Shown piece after piece: positions 27,516 to 36,452 of a DNA stretch of 64,000 nt (positions are counted from its first letter, which is position 1; each line of letters begins with the position of its first letter). The stretch is from Gallionella sp. (GTDB taxonomy: Bacteria > Pseudomonadota > Gammaproteobacteria > Burkholderiales > Gallionellaceae), in contig JAQTWT010000003.1 of the NCBI GenBank assembly GCA_028689145.1, positions 1 through 64,000 of the forward strand, read 5' to 3'. The notes under the pieces are model-generated. The model ran no database searches. It worked only from the letters and a program-made list of their open reading frames with translations, and was not told the DNA's origin. A program made the translations under genes and the position numbers.

Positions 27516-30191
27516 TTAAGCTTTGCTCTTGGCCGTTTTCTTTGCTGCCGGCTTTTTAGCCGCCGGCTTCTTGGCGACAGCTTTTTTCGCGGCGGGTTTA
27601 GCCGCTTTTTCAACCACTGCCTTTTTTGCTGCAGGTTTTTTAGCAGCAGGTTTGGCCTTCGGTTCGGCTTTGGCTTTTGGCGCGGCTTTCGCCTTGGCAA
27701 TTTTGGCTTTGGTGGTCTTGGCTTTCGCGGCCGGTTTCCTGCCCTTGCCGGTATCGCCCTTCGCCGCTTTGGCGGCGATCAGTTCCAGCGCTTCTTCCAG
27801 GGTGATGTCGTCGGGCGACACGCCCTTCGGCAATGTGGCATTGATCTTGCCGTGGCGCGCGTAGGCGCCGTAGCGGCCGCTGCATATCTCGACGCTGGCC
27901 TTGTCGTCCGGATGGTCGCCGAGGGTGCGCAGCACGGTGGCGCCGCCGTCCCTGGCCTGTGCCAGCAGTTCCACCGCGCGCTGCATGCCGATGTCGAAGA
28001 TGCTGTCACTGCGCGGGATGGATTTGAATTTGCCGTCGTGGCCGATATACGGGCCGAAACGGCCGATGTTGACGATGACCTTCTTGCCGGTTTCGGGATG
28101 GGCGCCGAGCTCGCGCGGCAGCGACAGCAGCTTTAGCGCGCTGGATAGGTCGGCCTGCTCCAGCGGCATTTCTTTCGGCCAGGAGACGCGCTTGGGTTTG
28201 ACCTTTTCGCCTTTGACCGCCTCACCGAGTTGCACGTAATGGCCGTACGGGCCGCGCAGCAGCAGCACCGGCAGCTTGGCTTCGGGATGTTCGCCGAACT
28301 CCACTCTGGCCGAGGCGTCGTCCTGCGATTCGCCGCTCAGGCTGCGTTTGTATTTGCACTCGGGGTAGTTGGTGCAGCTGATGAAGCTGCCGTAGCGGCT
28401 GAGCTTCTTGGCGAGCGGCTTGCCGCACTCCGGGCAGACTTCGTCGATCAATTCCACCGGGCGCTCGATGTCGGCTTTTTCCTTGATCAGTTTGGAAAAA
28501 CCTTTCCAGAACGAGTCCATCACGCCGATCCAGTCGCGCTTACCTTCGGAAACTTCGTCCAGCTCGTCTTCGAGATGGGCGGTGAAACCGTAATCCACAT
28601 AACGGGTGAAGTGGTCGTTGAGGAAGCGCGTGACGACCCGCCCGACATCGGTCGGGACGAAGCGCTTCTTATCCAGAATGGCGTATTCACGGGCTTGCAG
28701 CGTGGAAATAATGGTGGCGTAGGTGGACGGACGACCGATGCCGTATTCTTCCAGCGACTTGACTAGGCTGGCTTCGGAGAAGCGCGGCGGCGGCTGGGTG
28801 AAGTGCTGTTCGCCGTACAGTTTGTCGACCGGTAGCACATCGCCCTCGGCCAGCGGCGGCAGTTTGCCGCCCTCCTCTTCCTCGGCATCGTCCACGTCTT
28901 CCATATACACGCCGATGAAGCCGGGGAATACCAGCACCTGGCCGGAAGCGCGGAACAGCGTGGTGTCGCCGCCCAGCCGGATGTCGAGGCTGACGGTATC
29001 GAAACGCGCCGGAGACATCTGGCACGCGAGTGTGCGCTTCCACACCATTTCGTACAGGCGCGCCTGATCGGCAGTCAGATGGTCGCGGATGCTGTCCGGG
29101 GTGCGCAGGATCGAGGTCGGGCGGATCGCTTCGTGCGATTCTTGCGCGTTCTTGGTCTTGCTCTTGAAAGCGGGCTGAGTGGCGGGCAGGTATTCCGACG
29201 AGTAATTATCCTTGATGTAGTCGCGAATTTCCTGCACCGCTTCCTTGGCCAGCGATACCGAGTCGGTACGCATGTAGGAGATCAGACCGACGGTCTGTCC
29301 GCCGATGTCCACGCCTTCATACAGCGACTGCGCGGTGCGCATGGTGCGGTCGGCGGTCATGCCGAGCTTGCGCACCGCTTCCTGTTGCAGCGTGGAGGTG
29401 GTGAACGGCGCGGCGGCATAGCGCTGCTTGGCCTTCTTCTCGACGCGCACCACCTTGGGCGGCAGCTTGGCATCGTTGAGTTTGGCGAAGATCGCATCGT
29501 ATTCGGCCTGGCTGCCGATGCTGAGTTGCTCCAGCTTCTTGCCCTGATACTGGAACAGCTTGGCAGTGAACGGCTGGTGATCCTTGTGGCTGTCCAGATG
29601 CACCGTCCAGTATTCCTGACTCTTGAACGCCTCGATTTCCAGCTCGCGCTCGACGATCATGCGCAACGCGGGGCTTTGCACGCGCCCAGCGGATAGACCG
29701 GGGCGGATTTTGCGCCACAGCAGCGGCGACAGATTGAAGCCGACCAGATAATCCAGCGCGCGCCGTGCCTGTTGCGCATTCACCAGCGGCATCGAGATTT
29801 CACGGGGGTGAGCGACCGCTTCTTGCACCGCCGACTGGGTGATTTCATAGAACACCACGCGCTGCATGTTCTTGTTTTTCAGCGCGCGCTTGCTCTTGAG
29901 CAACTCGGAAATATGCCAGGCGATCGCCTCCCCTTCGCGGTCCGGATCTGGTGCCAGCAGGATGTTGTCGGCCAGCGCGGCAGCTTTGGCGATCGCGTCC
30001 ACATGCTTGCTGTTGCGCGCGATGGTCTCGTACTGCATCGCGAAACCGTTCTCGGTATCGACCGCGCCGGTCTTGGGCACCAGGTCGCGCACGTGGCCGA
30101 ACGAGGCGAGGACTTCAAAATCCTTGCCCAGATATTTTTTAAGGGTCTTGGCCTTGGCCGGAGACTCGACGATCAGAAGATTTTGTGCCAT
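27516..30191 (-). CDS. topA: DNA topoisomerase I
   Basis: 891 residues: TOPRIM domain (LLIVESPAKAKTLKKYLG at the start; PDPDREGEAIAWH), the type IA core with the catalytic tyrosine in SYMRTDSVSLA (about residue 305), and a C-terminal zinc-finger region (CPECGKPLAKKL ... CTNYPECKYK from about 587) followed by further topo C4/toprim-rich repeats. The last 60 or so residues are an Ala-Lys-Pro tail resembling histone H1, which probably adds non-specific DNA binding. Relaxes negative supercoils. It lies 16 bases after smg in the lysM-dprA-smg-topA operon. Confidence 0.96.
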   Translation of the reverse strand: MAQNLLIVESPAKAKTLKKYLGKDFEVLASFGHVRDLVPKTGAVDTENGFAMQYETIARNSKHVDAIAKAAALADNILLAPDPDREGEAIAWHISELLKSKRALKNKNMQRVVFYEITQSAVQEAVAHPREISMPLVNAQQARRALDYLVGFNLSPLLWRKIRPGLSAGRVQSPALRMIVERELEIEAFKSQEYWTVHLDSHKDHQPFTAKLFQYQGKKLEQLSIGSQAEYDAIFAKLNDAKLPPKVVRVEKKAKQRYAAAPFTTSTLQQEAVRKLGMTADRTMRTAQSLYEGVDIGGQTVGLISYMRTDSVSLAKEAVQEIRDYIKDNYSSEYLPATQPAFKSKTKNAQESHEAIRPTSILRTPDSIRDHLTADQARLYEMVWKRTLACQMSPARFDTVSLDIRLGGDTTLFRASGQVLVFPGFIGVYMEDVDDAEEEEGGKLPPLAEGDVLPVDKLYGEQHFTQPPPRFSEASLVKSLEEYGIGRPSTYATIISTLQAREYAILDKKRFVPTDVGRVVTRFLNDHFTRYVDYGFTAHLEDELDEVSEGKRDWIGVMDSFWKGFSKLIKEKADIERPVELIDEVCPECGKPLAKKLSRYGSFISCTNYPECKYKRSLSGESQDDASARVEFGEHPEAKLPVLLLRGPYGHYVQLGEAVKGEKVKPKRVSWPKEMPLEQADLSSALKLLSLPRELGAHPETGKKVIVNIGRFGPYIGHDGKFKSIPRSDSIFDIGMQRAVELLAQARDGGATVLRTLGDHPDDKASVEICSGRYGAYARHGKINATLPKGVSPDDITLEEALELIAAKAAKGDTGKGRKPAAKAKTTKAKIAKAKAAPKAKAEPKAKPAAKKPAAKKAVVEKAAKPAAKKAVAKKPAAKKPAAKKTAKSKA

Positions 30192-30207
30192 GCGTATGGT
30201 TCGCTGT

Positions 30208-30663
30208 TCAGTGTAATTGTGCGGAATGTAACGGGGACAGCAATTCCTCGATCAGCAGCGGATCGAGGTCGCGATGGCGGTTCCACAGCACCATCAGCAT
30301 GATCAGCTTGAGCTTGTCCAGTTTGATATTGTCCTGTGCCAGCGCGACGGCGCGGTCGATGACCATCTCGCGTTCGACCGCGGAGATCATGTGCTGCTGC
30401 TCGGCGAAGATCAGGAACTGGCGCGCTTCATAGCTGATGCGCTGCAGTTCCAACTCAGCAAAATGGCGCAACCCGGCGTGCTCCAGCGTTTCGGGATAGC
30501 TGTCCGGATTCTGCTGTTGCAGCGCGGACAACCAGGTCAGCGCCTCGTTGATCTCTTCGCCTTCAAAACCGGCGGCGGATAGCTTGCGCGACAGCTTGTC
30601 CGGCTCCGGATAGCTGCCCGCGTCAAAGTAACTTTCAAACAGATACATCAGTATTTCGAACAT
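30208..30663 (-). CDS. smg: Smg family protein (DUF494)
   Basis: 151 residues; MFEILMYLFESYFDAG at the start and DRAVALAQDNIKLDKLKLIM near the end are diagnostic for the Smg/DUF494 family. Its precise function is unknown; the gene is almost always between dprA and topA in gamma- and betaproteobacteria, as here. All-helical and cytoplasmic by appearance. Confidence 0.9.
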   Translation of the reverse strand: MFEILMYLFESYFDAGSYPEPDKLSRKLSAAGFEGEEINEALTWLSALQQQNPDSYPETLEHAGLRHFAELELQRISYEARQFLIFAEQQHMISAVEREMVIDRAVALAQDNIKLDKLKLIMLMVLWNRHRDLDPLLIEELLSPLHSAQLH

Positions 30664-30688
30664 AGTCTATTGTAGCAATGGCGTGGTT

Positions 30689-31789
30689 TTAGTGAATTCT
30701 TTGGTACAAGCCGCCGGGTAACGCACTTATGCGCCCCTCCAGTTCGAATGACAACAGCATGGCGGATAGCTCGGCTATCGTCAAGCCGCTGCGTGTGCCG
30801 AGGGTGTCCAAATCGACCGGATCGAAGCCGAGATGGCCGAGCAGCGCGGTATCCGGGCCTGGTATATCGCTTTGCAGCGCGGTGGCGCGTGCCGGTATGG
30901 CAACCAGCCCGCCCAGCTCCTCCAGGATGTCCTGCGCGGTCTCGACCAGTTTTGCGCCCTGCTTGAGCAGCGCGTGGCAGCCTTTGCTTTGCGGCGCATG
31001 GATCGAGCCGGGGATGGCGAACACGTCCCTGCCCTGCTCCAGCGCCAGCCGCGCGGTGATCAGCGAGCCGCTTTGCAGCGACGCTTCCACCACCAGGCAG
31101 CCTGAACTCATGCCGCTGATGATGCGGTTGCGGCGCGGGAAATTGGCGGCCAGCGGCGGTGTGCCGAGCGGAAACTCCGAGATCAGCGCGCCCAGCTGCG
31201 CGAGTGCATGGGCAAGATCGCGGTTGGCCGACGGGTAGACCTTGTCCAGACCGGTGCCGACCACGCCGATGCTGCTCCCGCAATTGTTTCCTTGGCAACG
31301 CAATGCTCCGCGATGCGCGGCGGCATCGATGCCATGCGCCATGCCGCTGATGATGCACAGCCCGGCTTCGCTCAGGGCCTTGGCAAACGCTTCGGCGCTG
31401 CTGACCCCTTGCGGGGTGGCGTTGCGGCTGCCGACTATCGCCAGCGCGGCACGGTTGAGCAGGTCGAGGCGCCCTTTTACATACAGCAACAGCGGCGGGT
31501 CGGTGATGTTCAGCAGGGCTTGCGGATAGTCGCTGTCGGCGAGAGTGACGATATGGTTGTTGCCGTCTTCCAGCCAATTCAGCGCGGGTGTAACGGAATC
31601 GTCGTCGATGCCTTTGGCGACTTCGGCGGCGACCTCTGCTTTGACCACGGATTTGAGCGTGCCGGTGGATGCGGCGAAAACCGCTTCAGGCGAGCCGAAT
31701 TCCTTCAGCAGGCGGCGCGCGCCTTCGCCGCCCAAGCCCCGCGTTAGGCTTAGGGCCAGCCAAGCCTTGAGCGAAGCATCGGCTTTCAT
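30689..31789 (-). CDS. dprA: DNA-processing protein DprA
   Basis: 366 residues: an N-terminal SAM-like helical region, the extended Rossmann fold (LAIVGSRNATPQGVSSAE, ISGMAHGIDAAAHRGAL, FPRRNRIISGMSSG) and a C-terminal winged-helix domain (about 300-360). It loads RecA on incoming single-stranded DNA in natural transformation. Finding it together with type IV pilus genes in the same window is compatible with competence, but no comEA/comEC is seen here. It starts three bases after the lysM stop. Confidence 0.93.
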   Translation of the reverse strand: MKADASLKAWLALSLTRGLGGEGARRLLKEFGSPEAVFAASTGTLKSVVKAEVAAEVAKGIDDDSVTPALNWLEDGNNHIVTLADSDYPQALLNITDPPLLLYVKGRLDLLNRAALAIVGSRNATPQGVSSAEAFAKALSEAGLCIISGMAHGIDAAAHRGALRCQGNNCGSSIGVVGTGLDKVYPSANRDLAHALAQLGALISEFPLGTPPLAANFPRRNRIISGMSSGCLVVEASLQSGSLITARLALEQGRDVFAIPGSIHAPQSKGCHALLKQGAKLVETAQDILEELGGLVAIPARATALQSDIPGPDTALLGHLGFDPVDLDTLGTRSGLTIAELSAMLLSFELEGRISALPGGLYQRIH

Positions 31790-31792
31790 TGG

Positions 31793-32857
31793 TTAGGGGG
31801 TTTGTGCGCGATCCAGCAGTTGCACCGGCAAGCGGGTCTGCATCACCAGCGCGTACGACACCTTGTCGAATACGCGGAACACGAAGGCCAAGCCATAGCG
31901 TTCATCAGGCAGGGTATATTCCTTGCCTTCGTTCTTTATCACTTCCCCCTTGCGGTACAGTGCCAGCACATGGCCGCTTTCCAGTCCTTCGCGTTTTCCT
32001 TTGTTCAGAGTGATGACGGTATTTTGTCCGGCCTGCGAAACGCCGCCGTACACTGAAATGACGCGCGCGGAGATATTGCCGCTTGGTGCATGCGGCAGGT
32101 AGGCATTGCTTACTTTGTCTGACATGGCGACCAGGCGATCGCCCTTTTGGATCTCCTGAACAGACTTGGTGATGGTGACAGTACTGACATCGGCAAAAGT
32201 TGTCGCGTCGGCATCGCCCAGATAGACAGCCTCGATACCGAGCAATTCCTTGGTATCAGGATCGGTAAAGGCTTTTCCGGGGCGATAAATTTGCCATTTG
32301 CTGCCTTTGTCGGCGGACAAGCCAGTGGCGAAACCGGTATCGTGCGTGCCGAGTATCACACGGCCTTCGCGCGCGCCGATCAGGGTCGGCGCATCCTTCA
32401 GCGCGTTTTCCGCAATGACCAGCGGTTGGCTTAAAAATGGTTCGATGGCGCTTGAGGGGATACTCGGTATCGCATCGTGATCGCTGTGGCCAGCGCGCGC
32501 TCTGGGAGAAAGTATCACAACATCCGAAGTGACGGCAGTGCTGGTTTTGACCGTGCTTACGGTATTGGCAGCAACGGCTGCACCTACGCGCAAAGTGCCG
32601 GTGGCGCGATCCAGTACGATCACATCCCCGGGGTAGATCCAGTGCGGGTCCTTGATGCTTTCCTTGTTCATCCCCCAGATATATTGCCATTTCCACGGGT
32701 CTTTGAAGAATTTGCCGGAGATGTCCCACAGCGTATCGCCTTTGACGACAACGTGCTGATCAGGCGCGTCGCTGCGAAGTTCCGGTGTGGTATCGGGCTG
32801 TGAGGCAAAGGCCAATGCGGGCAACAAAAAGCAAATCAGCGATATAATCTTGCGCAT
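31793..32857 (-). CDS. LysM-domain exported protein
   Basis: Signal peptide MRKIISLICFLLPALAFAS, then a LysM domain (about 38-90: HVVVKGDTLWDISGKFFKDP ... WIYPGDVIVL) that binds peptidoglycan, then a roughly 250-residue C-terminal region without a recognised fold. The ATG at 32857 is preferred over 32878 because it starts the signal peptide. In betaproteobacteria this gene regularly heads lysM-dprA-smg-topA, divergent from def. Function unknown beyond cell-wall association. Confidence 0.85.
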   Translation of the reverse strand: MRKIISLICFLLPALAFASQPDTTPELRSDAPDQHVVVKGDTLWDISGKFFKDPWKWQYIWGMNKESIKDPHWIYPGDVIVLDRATGTLRVGAAVAANTVSTVKTSTAVTSDVVILSPRARAGHSDHDAIPSIPSSAIEPFLSQPLVIAENALKDAPTLIGAREGRVILGTHDTGFATGLSADKGSKWQIYRPGKAFTDPDTKELLGIEAVYLGDADATTFADVSTVTITKSVQEIQKGDRLVAMSDKVSNAYLPHAPSGNISARVISVYGGVSQAGQNTVITLNKGKREGLESGHVLALYRKGEVIKNEGKEYTLPDERYGLAFVFRVFDKVSYALVMQTRLPVQLLDRAQTP

Positions 32858-32959
32858 GTAAAACTCCGGCAGAGTCAATGTAAGGGGTACGCAAAGTGAC
32901 TGCGTTGCGTTAAATTCTGCATCCAGTCATATAAATTAGCAAGCTATTATAGGTCAGGC

Positions 32960-33463
32960 ATGGCGATTCTAAAAATTTTGCAGTACCCGGATGAGCGTTT
33001 GCGCAAAGTCGCCGAACGGGTTGAACAGGTTAATGATGCCACCCGCAAGCTGGTGCGCGACATGGCGGAAACAATGTATGCCGCGCCCGGGGTGGGACTG
33101 GCCGCGACCCAGGTGGACGTGCACCGGCAGATCGTCGTGCTGGATGTTTCCGAAGAGCACAACCAGCTGAAAGTCTTCATCAATCCTGAGATTACCGCCA
33201 GCAGCGGCGAGGAGGAGTGCGAAGAAGGCTGCCTGTCGGTGCCGGGTATCTATGACGTGGTGCGCCGCGCGGAAAAAGTCACGGTGCGCGCGCTGGACGA
33301 GCAAGGCAAACCGTTTACGTTGGAAGCGGATGGTTTTCTGGCCGTATGTATCCAGCACGAGCTGGATCATCTGCGCGGCAAGGTGTTTGTCGAATATCTG
33401 TCGCGACTCAAGCAAACCCGGATTCGCGCCAAACTGAAAAAGCGTTTGCGTGAAACTATGTAA
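32960..33463 (+). CDS. def: Peptide deformylase
   Basis: 167 residues with the three metal-site motifs: GVGLAATQ (about 44), EGCLSVPG (about 93) and HELDHLRGK (about 133). Removes the formyl group from nascent proteins. It is divergent from the lysM gene across a 100-base promoter region. In related genomes fmt follows directly; here a 170-base insertion with an inverted-repeat element separates them. Confidence 0.96.
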   Translation: MAILKILQYPDERLRKVAERVEQVNDATRKLVRDMAETMYAAPGVGLAATQVDVHRQIVVLDVSEEHNQLKVFINPEITASSGEEECEEGCLSVPGIYDVVRRAEKVTVRALDEQGKPFTLEADGFLAVCIQHELDHLRGKVFVEYLSRLKQTRIRAKLKKRLRETM

Positions 33464-33514
33464 TGTGTACATCCGGATTAGCAATGGCGGCGGATTGCGC
33501 AGGCCGCACCTTTG

Positions 33515-33607
33515 GTAGGGGCGTATGGCAATACGCCCTCGTGAAACATCTTGTACCGCTCCGAAAGAGCCATGCAATGCCATGGGCGTATTGCCATACG
33601 CCCCTAC
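33515..33607. repeat. MITE-like element with perfect 24-bp inverted repeats
   Basis: GTAGGGGCGTATGGCAATACGCCC (first 20 bases GTAGGGGCGTATGGCAATAC) at 33515-33538 is repeated in exact inverse at 33584-33607, enclosing 45 bases. Each arm is itself partly palindromic (GGGCGTAT/ATACGCCC), so complex folding is possible. It sits between def and fmt with no coding content. The form fits a miniature inverted-repeat element or a large extragenic palindrome; no second copy was noticed in the window. Confidence 0.75.
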
Positions 33608-33633
33608 GAACCGATTAATCCGTATTTAATACC

Positions 33634-34572
33634 TTGCCCAAATTGAAAATCATCTTTGCCGGAACGCCGCAATTTGCGGCCAGCGCGTTGGACGCGCTGC
33701 TCAAGGAACATCAGGTCGTTGCGGTATTGACCCAACCGGATCGCCCGTCGGGGCGCGGTATGCAGCTCTCCGCCAGCCCGGTGAAACAGCTTGCGCTGCA
33801 ACATGGTGTGCCGGTTTTGCAGCCAGCCACCCTGAAGACGGCCGAGGCGCAGCAGGAGATCGCCGCGCTGGATGCCGATGTGATGGTGGTGGCCGCCTAC
33901 GGGTTGATTCTGCCGCAGGCGGTGCTGCAATTGCCGCGCCACGGCTGTTTGAATATCCATGCGTCGCTGCTGCCGCGCTGGCGCGGCGCGGCACCGATAC
34001 AGCGGGCGATTCTGGCGGGCGACCGCGAGACCGGCATCACCATCATGCAGATGGACGAAGGGCTGGATACCGGCGACATGCTGTTGCGCAGTGCCTGTCC
34101 GATCACACCGAATGACACCGCGCAAACTCTGCATGACAAGCTGGCGGAAATTGGTGCCGACAGCATCGTAGAGACGTTGCGCCTGTTGCAGGAGCAACGT
34201 TTGATGCCGGTCAAACAGGACAATGCCGCGGCATGTTATGCGGCCAAGCTGCTCAAGAGCGAAGCGCAGATCGACTGGCAACAGGAAGCGCGGCAGATCG
34301 AGTGCGCGGTGCGCGCCTATAACCCTTTTCCGGTATGCCATGCCAGCCTGAACGGTGTGGCAATCAAGATATGGCAGTCTGCGCTGTGCCAGGGGCAACA
34401 GGGCGAACCGGGCACGATACTGGCGGTTGACAAGCACGGTATCACCGTCGCTTGCGGCAAGGATGCGCTGCGTCTGGAGGTGTTGCAGCGCCCCGGCGGC
34501 AAGGCGCAACCGGCTGTGCAGTTTTTGCAGGCGATGCCGGTCAAGGTCGGCGATATTTTCGCCGCAAACTAA
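33634..34572 (+). CDS. fmt: Methionyl-tRNA formyltransferase
   Basis: 312 residues, starting at a TTG codon (MPKLKIIFAGTPQFAASALD). Family motifs are GCLNIHASLLPRWRGAAPIQ with the catalytic Asn and His, EGLDTGDMLL with the Asp, and a C-terminal OB-like domain from about 205. Formylates initiator tRNA. The TTG start is supported by its exact fit to the family N-terminus; no ATG is available nearby. Confidence 0.95.
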   Translation: MPKLKIIFAGTPQFAASALDALLKEHQVVAVLTQPDRPSGRGMQLSASPVKQLALQHGVPVLQPATLKTAEAQQEIAALDADVMVVAAYGLILPQAVLQLPRHGCLNIHASLLPRWRGAAPIQRAILAGDRETGITIMQMDEGLDTGDMLLRSACPITPNDTAQTLHDKLAEIGADSIVETLRLLQEQRLMPVKQDNAAACYAAKLLKSEAQIDWQQEARQIECAVRAYNPFPVCHASLNGVAIKIWQSALCQGQQGEPGTILAVDKHGITVACGKDALRLEVLQRPGGKAQPAVQFLQAMPVKVGDIFAAN

Positions 34573-35844
34573 ATGCACAACATCCAACTCGCAGCCGGGC
34601 AAATCGTTCAGCAGGTAATTGCAGACGGGCGCAACCTTAATCAAGTGCTGGATGAGTCGCTGCGCCGCAAGTCGGTATGGACTCCGGCGCAGCGCGCGGC
34701 TTTGCAGGACTTGAGTTACGGCACGCTGCGTTTCTACGGGCAATTAAAAACCGTGCTGGGCCTGTTGCTGCACAAGCCGATGCTGGATCAGCGTATCTAC
34801 TACATGCTGCTGGTGGCACTGTACCAGCTGCAATACAGCAAAGCCGCGCAGCATGCGGTGGTCGACCACGCGGTGCGTTCCGCGCAAATGCTCAACGTGA
34901 AAGTCAGCGGTCTGGTAAACGCGATCCTGCGCAATTTCTTGCGCAAACAGGCGGCGTTGCTGGAACAGGCGGCACAGCACGCGGAAGGAAAATACAGCCA
35001 CCCGCAGTGGTGGATAGATGAGCTGCAAGCGCAATATGGCGAGCGCAGCGCGGCGATCCTCGAAGCGGGCAACCGGCATCCGCCGATGACCCTGCGCGTC
35101 AACCGGCGGTGCGGTACGACTGCGGATTATCGGGCGCAGCTTGAACAGCGGAATATTCCGGCACAACCAATCGAGCCGGACGCGCTGCAACTGGACAAGC
35201 CGGTCGGTGTGGACAAGCTGCCGGGATTTTTTGCCGGGCTGGTTTCGGTGCAGGATGCCGGCGCGCAATACGCCGCGCGACTGCTGGATGTTCATGACGG
35301 GATGCGCGTACTGGATGCCTGTGCCGCGCCGGGCGGCAAGACGGCGCATATTCTGGAATGTGCGCAGGCGGAGATGCTGGCGGTAGACAAGGATGAGCAG
35401 CGCTTGCAGCGCGTCGCGGAAAATTTGCGGCGGCTGGAATTGTCCGCGCAACTGCTGGTTGGCGATGCTGCCACACCGGAGAAGTGGTGGGACGGAAAAC
35501 CGTTCCAGCGTATCCTCGCCGATGTGCCCTGCTCCGCTTCCGGCGTGGTGCGCCGCCATCCGGACATCAAGTGGCTGCGGCGCCACTCGGATATTGCCGG
35601 TTTTGCCGCGCAACAGCTCGATATACTGCGTGCATTGTGGCGGCTGCTGGCGCAAGATGGTAAATTGCTCTACGCCACCTGTTCGGTTTTTCATCAGGAG
35701 AACGGACAGGTCATCGCGGCGTTTCTGGCACAGCAGCCGGATGCGCGGCAAGTACCGATAATTTTGCCGGAAAATAGCAGCGGGCAAATGTTGCCTAATA
35801 ACCAGCATGACGGATTCTTTTATGCATTGCTGCAAAAAATTTAG
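34573..35844 (+). CDS. rsmB: 16S rRNA m5C967 methyltransferase RsmB
   Basis: 423 residues: an N-terminal NusB-like RNA-binding domain (1-140), then a Rossmann methyltransferase with DACAAPGGKTAHILE and two cysteines, DVPCSASGVVRRHPDI and YATCSVFHQENGQV, the catalytic and release cysteines of m5C enzymes. The ATG follows the fmt stop without a gap (TAAATG). Part of the fmt-rsmB-DUF4390-ntrY-ntrX array common in betaproteobacteria. Confidence 0.94.
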   Translation: MHNIQLAAGQIVQQVIADGRNLNQVLDESLRRKSVWTPAQRAALQDLSYGTLRFYGQLKTVLGLLLHKPMLDQRIYYMLLVALYQLQYSKAAQHAVVDHAVRSAQMLNVKVSGLVNAILRNFLRKQAALLEQAAQHAEGKYSHPQWWIDELQAQYGERSAAILEAGNRHPPMTLRVNRRCGTTADYRAQLEQRNIPAQPIEPDALQLDKPVGVDKLPGFFAGLVSVQDAGAQYAARLLDVHDGMRVLDACAAPGGKTAHILECAQAEMLAVDKDEQRLQRVAENLRRLELSAQLLVGDAATPEKWWDGKPFQRILADVPCSASGVVRRHPDIKWLRRHSDIAGFAAQQLDILRALWRLLAQDGKLLYATCSVFHQENGQVIAAFLAQQPDARQVPIILPENSSGQMLPNNQHDGFFYALLQKI

Positions 35845-36445
35845 CCTTTTCGCTTTGTTGCGGCGTAGCGCGGGCCTGCTGCTGCGCGCTGTGCTGCTGG
35901 CCGGGGTATGCAGTGCCATGGCTCATGCCGAGGGCATCTCCATCAACAAGGCCGAGGCCCGGATGGGCGATGAGGGCTACCGGCTTTCCGCCAGCTATGA
36001 CATCAATCTGACTTTTGCGGCGCAACAGGCTTTGACGCGCGGCATTCCGCTTTATTTCGTCGGGGAATTTTCCCTGACGCGGTCACGCTGGTATTGGCTG
36101 GACGAGGAAATATTTCAAAGCGAGCATACCGTCAAGCTTTCCTACAATGTGCTGACGCGCCAGTACCGCATTTCACGCGGTGCGCTGTTCCAGAATTTTG
36201 CCAGCATGGAAGACGCGTTAAACATATTGGCCAGACAGAGTTCCGAAACCGTTCCGGCAGAGTTGCTAAAAAATGACGGCAACTTTATCGCCGCGGTGCG
36301 CTTGCGTCTGGACAACACGCAGTTGCCAAAGCTGTTGCAGGTGAACGCGTTGGCAGGCAAAGACTGGACGCTTAATTCAGACTGGTACCGATGGGTGATC
36401 CGCCCGGCGGAAGTCAATGCGCGCGGCGCAGGCAAGGCAGAGTAA
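35807..36445 (+). CDS. DUF4390 exported protein
   Basis: 212 residues with an N-terminal signal peptide (hydrophobic segment SAGLLLRAVLLAGVCSAMAHA) and a conserved beta-rich body (YRLSASYDINLTFAAQQALT, GIPLYFVGEFSLTRSRWYWL). This is the DUF4390 protein that regularly lies between rsmB and ntrY; its role is unknown. The start overlaps rsmB by 38 bases; a second ATG at 35822 gives a shorter signal peptide and less overlap and is equally possible. Confidence 0.82.
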   Translation: MTDSFMHCCKKFSLFALLRRSAGLLLRAVLLAGVCSAMAHAEGISINKAEARMGDEGYRLSASYDINLTFAAQQALTRGIPLYFVGEFSLTRSRWYWLDEEIFQSEHTVKLSYNVLTRQYRISRGALFQNFASMEDALNILARQSSETVPAELLKNDGNFIAAVRLRLDNTQLPKLLQVNALAGKDWTLNSDWYRWVIRPAEVNARGAGKAE

Positions 36446-36452
36446 CCGTATA

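Noticed and set aside
33604-35919. Long minus-strand ORFs opposite fmt and rsmB (379 and 391 codons)
   Set aside because: Both lie fully antisense to well-identified genes and show no recognisable domains.
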